From Malania oleifera (Eukaryota > Streptophyta > Magnoliopsida > Santalales > Ximeniaceae), in NCBI RefSeq assembly GCF_029873635.1, contig NC_080420.1, positions 120,474,719-120,538,718 on the forward strand: 64,000 bases of DNA. The letters are read 5' to 3'. This document shows positions 11,113-23,095 of the stretch, in pieces (within the stretch, counting starts at the first letter, position 1; the number at the start of each line of letters is the position of its first letter). The notes beneath the pieces are model-generated. The model was not told the origin of the DNA. It saw only the letters and a program-made list of their open reading frames with translations, and searched no databases. A program made the translations under genes and the position numbers.

Positions 11113-11900
11113 AAGGTAAAAGTACTTTATTGTATTGAAAATTTTTAACCTCAAAAGATGGTTTGAAAGAGAAAAATTATCGGTGCATACTCATAGAAAG
11201 TTTTGCGGTCGCCAAAATTAATTAATTAATTAATTATTCTAAACATACTTGCGTAGAAGTTGGGCAACTAAAAAATAAAAATTAGACACATTATTTTCAT
11301 TTTCAACAAGCCTTTCTTTTATTTAAAATTCAAATTTAAAGTCAATATTTTCCTCTACGACTTAAAACTCACTCATATAAATTGTTCAATTTTCTAAGGA
11401 GGATAATTTGAACGACACTTGAAACAAAGTTGAACTAATAGTTAATTAATTTATTATTATTTTTATAAAAAAATATAAATAATGTAAATGGTTATTAAAA
11501 TATTCTAACAACATATTATCATAATAAATAAATAAAATTGACAACAAAATTTGCGGATGCAGAGACAAATAAAATAAAATAAAATAAGGCAAGCAAACGC
11601 TTTGTTATATATTAGACAATAGTTTCTTTATTAGTTAGCATCAAATTTGTGAAATAAATAAAAACCTCCCAATATTAAATTAAATTAAAAATTACATCAT
11701 GTTTACAATGTTTATAATAAATACAATAATATGAACGGGTAATTTGAAAATGGATTTTGAAATTTGCAATGATTTGTTCAAGTAAATTGTATAGTAAATT
11801 CCAATGTTGTTAAATATGATATTATGGATCCTCTAGAATTGATCTTTGGTAGAAGTAATTCTAAGGTGTAAAATTGTTTATAAGTTGATTTCTAATAATT
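11113..11900. other. AT-rich intergenic, no gene seen
   Basis: Only low-complexity AT-rich sequence, with a (TAAT)n stretch near 11219-11236. Confidence 0.55.
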
Positions 11901-11901
11901 T

Positions 11902-12225
11902 AATGGCCAAAAGATATTCACCTTCCCTGAAGTTTGACAAAATGACAGATACTTCTCTTGAGGTTTCAAAAATATCATAAACCTCCCATGAGATTTTAAA
12001 AATGTCACAAATTTTCCCTAAAATTTGCCAAAAAGATACAGGCATCTCCTAAAAATACTTTTTTTTTTTTTTTTGCAAGATATAAGAGTAGGTTTGTGTC
12101 TTTATGGCAAACCTCAAGAGAGGTCATTGGAATTCTTGAAACCTCAGGGAAGGTCTCTAAAATTTTTGAAACATCAGGAGAGGTTATTGTATTTTAGCCA
12201 AATCTCAAAAGAAGTCAATGTCTTT
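11902..12225. repeat. Fold-back repeat element
   Basis: The left half holds CTTGAGGTTTC, AAACCTCCCATGAG and TTTTCCCTAAAATTTGCC. The right half holds their inverted versions (GGCAAACCTCAAGAGAGG, GAAACCTCAGGGAAGG, GAAACATCAGGAGAGG), around a T-run at 12060-12074. Both arms consist of short repeats of a CCTCAGGGGAGGT-like unit, so the transcript would fold into a long imperfect hairpin. A related fragment occurs near 13080-13170. No coding. Confidence 0.55.
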
Positions 12226-12738
12226 TAGGAGTGTGCAAATGATCGGTTCGATCAAATTCGATTAATTAACCGAATTTTTCGGTTAACACGAATTTCTAAC
12301 CGAACTGATCGAATTAGTTGTTGTAACCGAACCGTACCTGATCGAACTAACTTTTTAGGTAATTCGGTTAACTGAATTTGACCAAATAAATTTAAAATTA
12401 ATTATAAAAACAAAATATAATTGCGAATTTTGTTTATAGTTTACGAATTCTAGCTTAATTAACAAACAGGTTTATTGACAAAAGGGATATTTTAAGATTA
12501 AACATTTAAGATTTAACATATATCATATATTAATATTACTAATTTATATTTAATTATTAATTAATTAGAAATTCGGGTAATTCGGTTAACCAAATTAAAG
12601 ATTCCCCATACCCAAACCAAAAATTGAATACCCAAAATTATCCAAATCTCAAACTGAACCGAACCTTTCTATTAAATGAACCAAACCGACCAAACTCGGT
12701 TGGTTAATTCGGTTAAACCCGAATTATACTCACCCCTG
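12226..12738. mobile_element. Non-autonomous hAT element (MITE), 513 bp
   Basis: The ends are inverted repeats: TAGGAGTGTGCAAATGATCGG on the left against CAGGGGTGAGTATAATTCGG read inward from the right. Both continue into AACCGAA-rich subterminal sequence with many GGTTCGGTT-type repeats. The 8-bp flanks ATGTCTTT (12218-12225) and GTTTCTTT (12739-12746) match at six of eight positions, as expected of an old hAT insertion. No transposase. Confidence 0.75.
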
Positions 12739-12746
12739 GTTTCTTT

Positions 12747-14300
12747 TGCCCTAATTTAATTAGTAAATCATGTGTGCAAAATTGAAAATTAATTTAAACT
12801 TGAAATGGGTTTACAACAACAAAATAATTGTCAAAGCTTTTCCAAAATTAATTTTAGAATAGATATTAATTTTCAACTAAATTGTTGAATGCTATCTTTA
12901 AAATAATTATAATTTAAAATTTTTTTTGCTTCAAAATTTTCTCCTTGCACGATAAACTCGAACAAGTTTTTAGAAACCTACATATATTTACAACTTATAG
13001 TAACTAATCTTCACTAGTTATATATCACTAATTATAAGCTTCCATACACATGAAATGAACGAGAGAAAAATGATCGATAATTTAATGAGGTAAATTACAA
13101 AGAAACATTTCATGAGATTTTTTAAATTAACACGTAACTTTTTTAAAATATGCTTATCTTCCTTCTAGTTTAAAGATTATATCTAGTGCCAACATGAAAT
13201 GTTGATAACACCTTTTGCGCGAGAATGAATGTTTGATCAAGAATAAGAGGTTTATTATTTTGTTCCCTAGTCTATTTTGTATTTATATTTTATATTACGA
13301 AATATTATTAAATAAATCGTTAAAATTTAAATAAATAAATCCTTTCACACACAGTCGGTCCCGAATTAGGGTAAAGGAGGAGGGTTAATGTACAATTAAA
13401 TAGAATTTATACAATTTTTTTTTTCAATATATCTGATACGATATGTTTTTTACATAATTTCATATTATATTTTATTTTATTTATGTAAATCAAAATTTAA
13501 CCTTGAATTTTTTTAATAATGCCCAAAAATAAACAACTAAAAGTTGAAGAATCATTTGTTTAATAATTAAGGAAAAAGAGGTAGTTATCAACATGCATTT
13601 TGTTTTCATTCTTTCATTAAACATTATTCTTTTACGAGTTTAATAATAACGAGACCATCAACTAATGGGTAATTAGTAAATTTAATTATTTTTTATAAAA
13701 GAAAAGTGCCCACGAGGCCACAAACACGGATTATCTTAATTCCCCGATTATATTTCTAAAATTATTAAATTTAGGGTTTTGCAGCTCATAGTTAGTATCA
13801 AACTAAAACCTAAAATAAGTATATTTAAAAATTTTAAAAAAAAAAACATAAAAATTAGTCCATATTTGGGAGCTTTGAATTTGAATGTTAAAATATGTTT
13901 GTGTCCATCCGGATAAAATATGGTATAAATTTTAGGTTTGAAATTTAAATTTTGAAAATTTATAAATAAAAAAAATACCATATATTTTTTAGTTTTACAC
14001 AAATTTAAATCTTTAATTTAGACAAAAGTATAATTTTATATTAGATTATATTTAACTTATAAATTTATATTATATTTTATTTAAATTCACATAAATTTAA
14101 ATTTCAAACTCATTAGTTATTTTAAAAAAAAACAGAAAAAAGAAAAAATTTCACAATTTATCCAATTTAATAATTGGAAATTACGTATTATTGTGCATTA
14201 CGCAAGTCAAGGATGCAGTTGCGGGGAAAGGGCCATTTCGGTAATTTCGAATGAGCTGTCCAATAAGGAACCGTGGTTGCGTATATAGTAAGTATTACTA
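12747..14300. other. AT-rich intergenic upstream of the RING-PHD gene
   Basis: No gene recognised. Open frames such as the one near 13748-14002 are AT-biased and match no domain I know. The last few hundred bases probably contain the RING-PHD promoter; a CCAAT box is at about 14260 and a TATATA-like stretch at about 14281. Confidence 0.5.
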
Positions 14301-14305
14301 TTGCC

Positions 14306-14343
<38 letters not shown>
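14306..14343. repeat. (AAT)n microsatellite
   Basis: About twelve AAT units, upstream of the RING-PHD gene. Confidence 0.9.
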
Positions 14344-14345
<2 letters not shown>

Positions 14346-14510
14346 ATATCAAATATTATATTATATTATTATTAGAAAAAATAAAAAATAAAAAATAAAA
14401 AAACGAAAATACATAAAACAGCAATAACGGAAAAAAGGACCATTTTACCAGAAGCAAACGTAAAAAAGTCTTATCTGTGTTGCTGTGTTCTTCCTCCTCT
14501 GAGGTACCAA

Positions 14511-14513
<3 letters not shown>

Positions 14514-14544
<31 letters not shown>
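14514..14544 (+). promoter_or_regulatory. (CT)n tract in the RING-PHD leader region
   Basis: About fifteen CT units lie some 400 bp before the start codon. CT/GA tracts near transcription starts are common in plant core promoters. A plausible 5' leader intron follows (donor GAAG|GTGACG near 14562, acceptor GAGAGCAG at 14951 directly against the ATG). The intron is inferred. Confidence 0.5.
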
Positions 14545-14546
<2 letters not shown>

Positions 14547-14951
14547 AATCGTATTGGATTGAAGGTGACGGAAGTTTCCTGGTAGTTTACAATTTGATGG
14601 GTTTTTGCGAAATCGTTGAAATTTTTATATCATGGTGTTGGGTTTTAGATTTTTGATGTGTTTTTTCTTGCTTTTGTTTGTATTTAAATTTTTAAGTTTT
14701 AAAATTTTTGTATGCTGGGACAGATCAGTGATGAGAAATAGTGGGTTGGCTTTCCTTTTGGGTTTGTAGTAAATTTTTGCCTTATTTTGAGTTAAGCTAG
14801 GGGAGGAACCAAGAAATTGAAGAATCCCGGCATTGATGTGTTTTAATTTGATTTGAATTTAGTTGATATGTTGTAATATCTTCATTTGTATTGATTCAAT
14901 TCAATTTGGTTTAATACTGGGTTTTGCCCTTTCTTTGGGTGCTGAGAGCAG

Positions 14952-15288
14952 ATGGGGAGAGGTGGGAAGGTGAGCAGTAAGCGGAATTTGAGAAGAAGGG
15001 TGAGGCCAAGAGACAAGGGTTCCGATGATTCCGACGAAGATTATATAGCGGAAGAAGATGAAGAAGTCGAAGTCTCGGATGGCTCGGAATACTGCTCTGA
15101 TTCACCAGAGGAAAGTTTTAATAGCTTTGAGGAGGAGGAAGATGGGGAGGAAGAGGAGGTTAGAAAGGTTGTCAGATCAAAGGCTCGAAAGGGTTGTTTG
15201 GGTCAGAAGAAAATTGGGGTTAAAAGGTCACGGAAGAGAAAGCGGGTTTTGTGTGAAGAGGAAGAAGAAGATTATGATTACGAAGATG

Positions 15289-15319
<31 letters not shown>

Positions 15320-16091
15320 GGATGAGGAATTTACGCCCGATAAAATTGACAGTGCATATGATGAAGAAGAAATGTCAGTGAGGGATATGAATAAGAACAG
15401 GAAGAAGGTGAGCAAGCAGGCTGTTAAAAATCAAGGTAATAGCAAAGGAAGAAAGAGAAAGAGGAATTCTAGGGTTTTGAAGAAACCTCTGGAGAAGAAA
15501 GGAAGAAGGAATGGCGGGTTGGGAAGGAAAGCAAGTCGTAATAATGGTGGTGAATTTCTAGAGAAGATCCCAGCTGTGAGAGCAAAGGGTACGAAAAACT
15601 TGGGCCAAAGAAGGAGGAAATTGGTTGCACAATCTGAATCAGATTTTGTGAGTTCTGGATCATCTGATTATGAGTTCACTATTTCAGAAGAAGAAAGAGA
15701 ACAGATGAGGGAAGCTGGAGAATTTTGCCGAAGTTATCCAACTGGTTTGAGGAGTTCATCTTCATCTAATAGAATTCAGAATGACCACCCTGTGCGGCAG
15801 CGAAGAAAAGCTCCAGTGAAAAAGGGTAAGGAAAAAGTGGTGGATCCAAAGAATGAATTGGGGAAGCAGGTGTGTGGGATTTGTTTTTCAGAAGAAGGAA
15901 AAAATATGTTGCGAGGAACATTGAACTGTTGCAGCCATTATTTTTGTTTTCCATGCATCATGGAGTGGTCAAAGGTGGAATCTCGTTGTCCATTGTGCAA
16001 ACGAAGATTTGCCACAATCAGTAAGCCAGCACGATTAAACACCGGAATTGACTTGAGAAATGTGGTGATTCAGATCCCTGAGCGTGATCAG
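14952..16091 (+). CDS. RING-PHD gene, coding exon 1
   Basis: 380 codons holding the acidic region and the RING finger. It ends in a whole codon (GATCAG) before the donor GTAACA. Confidence 0.88.
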
Positions 16092-18836
16092 GTAACAAAT
16101 TGTTTTTCCTTCAGCATTCTTTAGACATTGGAAGCTAGAAGATCTGCATTGCTATTTTGTTTTATTTTATTTTGCTCATTATTGTTGCATGCTCCTGTTT
16201 GAATTTGGTTGATAAACTGCATGCAGGTCTATCAACCGACTGAGGAAGAAATGAGGGGTTATCTTGATCCATACGAACATGTGATCTGTACTGAATGCCA
16301 ACAGGGCGGGGATGATGGCCTCATGTTACTGTGTGATCTCTGTGATTCACCTGCACACACATATTGTGTTGGACTTGGGAGAGAAGTGCCTGAAGGCAAT
16401 TGGTACTGTGAAGGCTGTAGACCTGTTGCCCTTGGATCCTCAAATTTCCAAACTCAAGATCCTTCTCCTGATCAAAGAGTGGCAAGTAACAACTTGTCTA
16501 CCAGACTAACTTCTGTTGAGACTATTAGGGAGGGTCTGGACTTGCATTCATCTCCTTCCCCACGTCCAACATTAGCTCAGGGAACTGGGACTCTTAACTC
16601 TCCCACATATCCTGTTGGAGATGTTCAAACTACTCCTCTAGCGCCTGGGGCTGGAGCTGGACCATCAACTCTATCAGGTAGACGATGGATACAACGTCAA
16701 ATACACAATTTCCTTTCTAGTAATAGAATGGGCCATATGGCTGGTAGGACAGATGGGATTTCAGGCTTTTCAGCTGCCAATTCAGCAAGTGGTCTTTTAA
16801 ATTCTCAAATTCATCATGCTAGGGAACCAGCATTTCAACAGACTCCAGAAATAGGGACATCGCGTCATACTTTTATAGAGGAAAGGTTACCAAACAACTC
16901 CTCTCCTTCGCTGCAGAATAGGGATCTCTTCTCTCCAAGATTGAGCCTTTTGAGGAGGCATGTGGCTCCAGATCTAACTACTACAGCTACTGATGGCTCT
17001 GTCCGTGGAATGCCATGGGCTGATTTCATGAGGGCCAATATGATTTCCAGTTCTCAGCAACCCCATCAGCATAGTGGCAGACCAAACATTGGGTCTGACA
17101 GTAGTTTGTCCCCTTGTATGGCTAGAGAGGGTAGCCGATTTTACATGGCAAAGGAACAATTGCAGTCAATGGTTAAAAGCCATTTGAAAAGCTTGTCCAG
17201 AGATGTTGAGTTGGGTACGTAAACATAATTTGTTTCCTCCTTTATATTTCATATGGCATTCATTCTTGCTATGAAACAGCCTCTCTGCATAAATAAAAGC
17301 AGGGGTAAGGCTGAGTACACTGTGATGAACCTCCCCCTACCCTCGCAAAGCAGGGAGTATTGTGGCCTGAGGACACCCTTTTATTCGTTCTTCCTATGAA
17401 ACATGCCAGTTGTAAGGTTAGACAGGGATTTTTATTTTATTATATTATTTTTTTTGTCCCAATATGCAGCTCATAAACAAGATGCTGTAGTTTTTTCATA
17501 CCAAAATGATGTTTTGGCACCTAAACTTGAGGCAATTTTCATTTTAAGACTTGACATTTGACTTTTAAATTTAGGACTCAATCATCAAATCACATTCCCA
17601 TCAAGGAAAATCATTAATGCCATTACGACTAAGACTAACAGTTATGATGGTATTGCTGCTTCTATGGTGATTAATGGGTCAATAAGGAGAGGGGAAGAAG
17701 ATGAATAAGAAGATGGGGAGAAAGAGAGATAAAAGATGCTGCCAGGTGAAAATAGAGTTGGCGGCAGCTACAAATTGCAATGGTTACAGGGGTCTCAAAC
17801 CCCTTCTCGAACCATGTTGTCTTCCTCTCAAAATTTCTCTGTTTTACTCGGAAGAGAAAATAGAATATGGATGGTGAAAAGTAGGATTACATAAACCCTA
17901 ACCCTAACACCACTATTGATTTTCCTCGTTAGGAATATAATTCAATTTCCAAGTCCTGAAAATTCAAATGTAACCCAGGGTTCAAGCCCTAAAAATTTAG
18001 TCAATTACTTAAGTACCATAATGCTAACTTTTGTAATGCCCTTAATCCACGCTTGATGCTGTTGCTGTATGGTTTGCATTCAAGGAATAGTAAATAATCA
18101 CCTGTTTCTACTTTCTATGCCTATATTGTACTCGTGCTGCTTTGCTGTATCTTTGTCCCTTGCACTCAAGGAGAACAGCATTTTTTTTCAGTGTCCCTTA
18201 CACCCAAGGAGAACAGCATTTTGGAGCAGCCAAGTTAATCTGCTAACTAGGTTGACTTGTTACAGAACTAATCTTTGGACTGCACTGACCAACTATATAA
18301 CACAGCAATGATCTGAGGCCTTTTAGTCATTGTATTGAGTCGCATTCCTGAGTATCCTGGTTAGCTCACCTACGGTAGCAAGTAGGAACATGTGTTGAAA
18401 ATAATGGTTTTTTTTAATTACCCTTGTAGCAACATGTGTTGAAAATAATGGTTTTTTTAATTATCCTTTCTCATATTTCAGGCAATCTTTGAGGTGCCTC
18501 ATGCTTCTCAGTCCATGTATTTGTTGAACTATTTTTTTCTACTGTATACTTTGGAAATGCTCAAGCTGTCCCTCCTCTTTTGACGTTGATGCAGACCATA
18601 ATATGTTCAAGCGCATTGCAAGGAGCTCCACACACACCATTCTTGCTGCATGTGGATTTGAGCACAGGACGAGTGAGGTGGTTTACACCGTGCAGCCGCC
18701 ATCTGTCTGTTCCCATATTGAAATGATGTCTGGCGGACACACAAGTCTGATGCAAGGCTGCTGCTCATCTTGTTTCGATTCCTTTGTAAAGAAAGTAGTT
18801 ATGAGGATCATGAGGATCAATCTGCCACAATATTAG
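14952..18836 (+). CDS. RING finger and PHD finger protein (PHRF1-like layout), three coding exons
   Basis: Three exons (14952-16091, 16227-17214, 18595-18836) join in frame to 789 residues. Residues about 25-140 are very acidic, with a poly-Asp run at about 112-125 coded by a (GAT)n tract. Basic patches of KRKR type follow. A RING finger spans residues 308-349 (CGIC, C-SHYFCFPC, CPLC). A PHD finger spans 401-444 (CTEC, CDLC, HTYC, CEGC; C4HC3). The C-terminus has a conserved block, roughly FKRIARSSTHTILAACG, ending in a Cys-rich stretch. RING-HC domains usually act as E3 ubiquitin ligases and PHD fingers read histone tails, so a nuclear chromatin-linked role is inferred. The start codon sits directly after a splice acceptor. 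It is intact, and I see no break. The exact orthologue is unknown to me. Confidence 0.9.
16227..17214 (+). CDS. RING-PHD gene, coding exon 2
   Basis: It starts after acceptor CATGCAG with VYQPTEEEM. It holds the PHD finger and a Ser/Pro-rich linker, and ends with one base of the next codon before donor GTACGT. Confidence 0.88.
17215..18594 (+). other. RING-PHD gene, intron 2
   Basis: 1380-bp GT-AG intron (donor GTACGT, acceptor GATGCAG). It contains a short interstitial telomere-type run, AAACCCTAACCCTAAC, at 17893-17908. It also has two tandem duplications of about 41-42 bp: one built on AAGGAGAACAGCATTTT (about 18147-18222) and one on ACATGTGTTGAAAATAATGG (about 18388-18472). No other gene is seen inside. 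Confidence 0.8.
18595..18836 (+). CDS. RING-PHD gene, coding exon 3
   Basis: It completes an Asp codon across the junction, then HNMFKRIARSSTHTILAACG and a Cys-rich end (CCSSCFDSFVKKVV), stopping with TAG at 18834-18836. The frame agrees with exon 2. Confidence 0.85.
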
Positions 18837-19340
18837 GGTGGAAGGATTGATACAGTGAGTCCTCTTGTGCTTTTTTTCTTTTTAGGAATTCAGACAAGAT
18901 TTTGTGGTAACTTGTTTATAGAGTTGAATTAGCAAGCATTGAACACAAAAGACTTTGTTCTTCTTGTATCAGCATAAAAAATTGATTGCTTAGACAGGCC
19001 AAGAACAACTCAGATTTTATAATTGATACTAGGTGTAATGATAGCATTGATTACAGGCAAATTTATTGCAGTGGGAAGAATAAGCTCTCATCAATTATTT
19101 TTCAGTATCATGTGTTGTGTTTGACAATGCTCCTTTGCCGTAAATATGCAGCCCTCACTAGCAAGTGTTTTTGGTTTTGCATTCTTCAATGGTAAAAAGG
19201 GTTGGTTTTATTGGATTTTCATTTGCTAGTGTCAATTGTCAAGCTTGGCACAAGAAAACTTTTTTGAGGCATTTGTCCCTGCTTTTGCGGTTCTGCATCT
19301 TTTCTAGGTCAAAGGATGCGTAAGATATTCCAATTTCTAA
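18837..19340 (+). other. Probable 3' untranslated and downstream region of the RING-PHD gene
   Basis: No coding potential recognised. The transcript end cannot be placed by eye. Confidence 0.4.
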
Positions 19341-20164
19341 CTTTTAAGAAGATTTGAATGGTATATTTTACAAGGAATGTTAATGTCAGAAAAGATATTC
19401 ATAGGAGTTGATTTGAAATGGACACATTGGTAAGGATAATATAGATTATGAGAGCATACATGAAAATCATGGATCTAAAGATAAAAATGAGGTCAATGAT
19501 ATAATTTTAGATATTGTGATGTCTTATAACTGGGTTATCTAGAATATTTTATAGAAAAAAATTAATAACTTTTAAGGTCAAGTATGATAAAAGTTAAATA
19601 AATTTTAACTAGGAATGGCGATGGTCTATTTTGTAAGGATTGTAAACATATAGTCCTAGTATTGAAAAAGAAACGTAAATTAACACAAAAGGACTACATG
19701 GTGGAGTTTGAAGAGAGACAATATAGTGACATTCAAAATAAAGTAATCAAAGAGTGTGATTGGATAGTGGGAGATAAGGTAGATGCAAATATTGTTTAGA
19801 ATAAAATTGCTAATTCCATGGCAAGGATAGGAAAAGATGTTATAGGTGAGTCCAAAAGAAGATACTTGAGTAGTAAATAAATTTGATGATAGGATAAGTC
19901 CAAAAAGTTTTTTTTTTAAAAAATTGATATAAAGTATGGCAAAATTGTAGAAATATAAAAAATCTTCAAAAATATAAAGAATGGAGAAAAATGCAAAAAA
20001 AAAAAAAATACTATTAGTAAAGCTAAAGATTGAGTTAAAGATATTTTATATACTAAATTAGATACAAAAGAAGGAGAAAAAGATATTTATAAACATACTT
20101 AAAGTTAGAGAAAAAAAAATACAGAGATTTAGGTGATGTAAAATGTATAAAGGATGAGAATAAT
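19341..20164 (+). mobile_element. RTE-type LINE, 5' part (split by a Ty3 element)
   Basis: The broken frame reads like the endonuclease and linker region of plant RTE elements: KRYS-GVDLKWTHW-like sequence, then DKNEVNDIILDIVMSYN. It stops at ...AAGGATGAGAATAAT, where the Ty3 element starts. It resumes at 32981-32986 with GTCTTAATTAGATATGAAGA, so the joined text reads KDENNVLIRYEDIKKRW, typical of RTE. The element is 5' truncated near 19341 and carries many stops. It is dead. Confidence 0.7.
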
Positions 20165-21963
20165 TGTAAGAACCCGACCCGACCTAAGTGTATTAAATAA
20201 ATGAGGAAAAGAGAAGGAAAATTTAAAAGGCAAAAATTTATAGCTAGTCAAAGAGGCTTCTTTGCTCTTTGACGAAGCCTCTTGTTTAGCTCCGCGACGA
20301 GATTCGGTACCTCGTCGACGAGGAGATGCCGAGAGATTTTGGGAAATCCTGAAATCTCAGGCTCGTCGACGAACATCCTTCTGCGGCCCGTCGACGAGTC
20401 TGACCGGGTCAACTTGTTTATAAATATCTTTTTCACTTGCTTAATGGTTAAGAAACCAAAAACCTCTCTCTCTCTCTCTCTCTCTCTAGAACTCAAATCC
20501 TCTCTCTTTCTCTCTCTAAGAATTCAAGTCGTCAGTTGCCAGAATCTACAATTCGACGTTACCACGTGGATTAGGAGGGGAATCTCTACGTTTATAGCAT
20601 ATCAAAAATTCGTTTCGAGGATTTTCAGGTTTTGACCCTAAACCAAGGTGAGGGTCCAATTTCATTTTCGTTTCGGTATATATGTAATAGTAAGAATTGT
20701 AGTGAAGTATAATTCTTGGATGTTTAAGTTTTGAGAACTCGGTTCGTAGTTTTGGAGCCGTAGAGTTCATATTTTGGTATTCGGGAAAAGGTAAAGGAAT
20801 TCTGTTTATAATAGTTATTTTTGAAATTGGGATCGATAAACCTTTAGTTTACAATCGTATGTATGTTTTGGCTACTTATTTGGAAAATCTATTATGTGAA
20901 AATGCGGGATTTTCAGGTTACATTTTTTGAGAAAATTGGGGGCTTCGGGTATCATCCTTACTTCTGTTGGAAAATTGTATGTTGTATAAAACTGTAGTAT
21001 TGAGATGATCATACCTGTATTTGTATTAATCTATATTTCTTGAACTGAAAACAATATGATTTTTGTATGCTCAAATAAGTGTGAAATGAACTGTTGTATG
21101 TAAAATGTTCCAGGTTTTGTAAAATAGTTAGGGATGGCTAATTATCATACACAGATGAATATAGGAACATGAGTTCCAAAATTGTTTCAAGTTTTGTAAA
21201 GCAGCTAGGGGCGGCTAATTACCATACACTGCCACCATGTCTCGGCTAATTACCATGGGCGAGAGTGTCTGGCTTTATATCCAAGGGTGTGAAATATCAC
21301 TAGTTTGTTCCGGTTGGTCACCGATGGGTGTGAGTGGACACCGTACTGACAATGGTATCTCTATAAGGCTTCGGTTATTGCAGGGTATCGCGTGCTTGAG
21401 TGTGACGACACTGACCGTATATTTGGTATCGTATGTACTGGAACTGAATTATGAAAATACTGGAACGGTATCGTGTTATGTTTTATGTTGAAATAACACT
21501 TATATGTCACACACTGATATAGTCTGCTTTCTTCCTTACTGAGAGGTGTCTCACCCCAAATATACAAATATTTTTCAGGTCCTTCGGGTAACCGAAACTA
21601 GCATCCTAGTGTCCGGAAGCATGGGTGTCGGTTAGCTACGTTTGGTAGCTATGTAAGTACAGGTTTTGTAACCAGGTTGTCAATGTTGGGTTTTGTAGAC
21701 ACCCGAAGTATGTACTTTATTTTGGGAACGTATATTCCAGTTATGTATAGACTCTGGTATGGTATGATGTATGTATGGAAAGAACATTTCTGCTGCGTAT
21801 TTGATGTGTATGGACATGTATGTAATTGTGTATAGGGTTTATGTGTACCCCACGGGATCGAACCCTCAATCAGTATAGTATCATTTATGTTTTAAATGAT
21901 ATAGATACAGGTTAAGTTACTAAAATCACACCTAGGGCCCATCCGCAAGTTCGGGGCATGACA
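20165..21963 (+). repeat. 5' LTR of the Tekay-like element
   Basis: 1799 bp, TG...CA ends. The TCGTCGACGA cluster is at about 20280-20400, a TATA box (TTTATAAATATC) near 20418, a CT tract at 20465-20488, and the TTACTGAG...GTGTCTCACC block at 21537-21557. Confidence 0.9.
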
Positions 21964-21965
21964 GC

Positions 21966-21978
21966 TTGGTATCAGAGT
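21966..21978 (+). promoter_or_regulatory. Primer-binding site
   Basis: TTGGTATCAGAGT directly follows the 5' LTR. It pairs with the 3' end of initiator methionine tRNA, as is usual in plant LTR elements. Confidence 0.85.
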
Positions 21979-23095
21979 AAAACCAGGTTGTCAAGTCTTG
22001 TAGACTTGGTTAGGCATAGTTATGTGTACATACTAGAGTATAGGATATAGGAAATGGGTAGAGTAGGTCGAGGATTGTTTTGTTGCTATACGGGGACTCA
22101 TTGGCGGTGTTTCGTGTTTTTTCTGGAATGACGATTTTAGTAAAACCACGTTAAACCATTGATGGTTTCGTGTTAGTGTGGTAGGACAAACCTGGACCCG
22201 TGAGAGCAGCAGTTGACATGATTAGTTTTCAATGATTGTGTTAACTGTGTAGGATATAGGAATTCTAACTAATTCCTATCTTATTTTCAAAATGGAGCCC
22301 AAGGATAACAACTTGGATAGTACTTTTGAGGGCACTGCGAGTGATGGGTCTCCTTTTGTGCCTCGGGGTTTGACGAGGCGGGTTATGCGGGAGATCAGGC
22401 GAAGTGTTAGGAGACGTAAGCACTCTTCTCCTGCTACGGGTTGTACCATAGAGAGGTTCACCCGCATGCACCCTCCGACGTTTACTGGAGGACCCGATCT
22501 GATAGTGGCAGAGAACTAGGTGCAGAAGACTGAGAAGATATTATAAGTTTCGTACTGCACCGACCAGTAGAAGGTTCTCTATTCTACCTTTCAGCTGGCA
22601 GGAGAAGCGGAAAGATGGTGGATGGCTGTGAGTCTTCTTGAGAAGCACAGAGTTGGTCCATTTGGTATGACTTGGAGCCGCTTCAAGGAGGTATTTTTAG
22701 AGAGACACTTCCCGACTTCCACTTGTGATGCGAAGGCTGATGAGTTCTCGAGCTTGACTCGGGGAATCCTAACAGTGCAGAGATATGCTGCCAAATATAT
22801 TGAGCTATCTTGTTTCACATCGTATTTGATCTCGGGCGAGTAGGAGAAGACTCGGAGGTTCGAGAAGGGTTTAAGGAAGGACATCTGCAGGCTTGTGGGG
22901 ATGCTGCAGATTCGAGATTTTTCTATTATGGTGGATAAAGCCACCATAGTTGAGGCTGACCTCTAGGGGGATGAAGTGGTATAGGAACAAAAGAAGAGAC
23001 CAGTATCTTTTGGTTCTCAGACTGATCCTCGACAAGGACAGTGGAAGAAGAAGAAGAACTATAGTTCGGCTTATCACCAGAATACCGAACGACAG

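Noticed and set aside
21840-21870. tRNA-like GGGTTCGACCCC text near LTR ends (also near 32870 and 61670)
   Set aside because: It resembles a T-arm, but no anticodon arm or acceptor stem surrounds it and it sits at the same place in each LTR, so it is LTR sequence.
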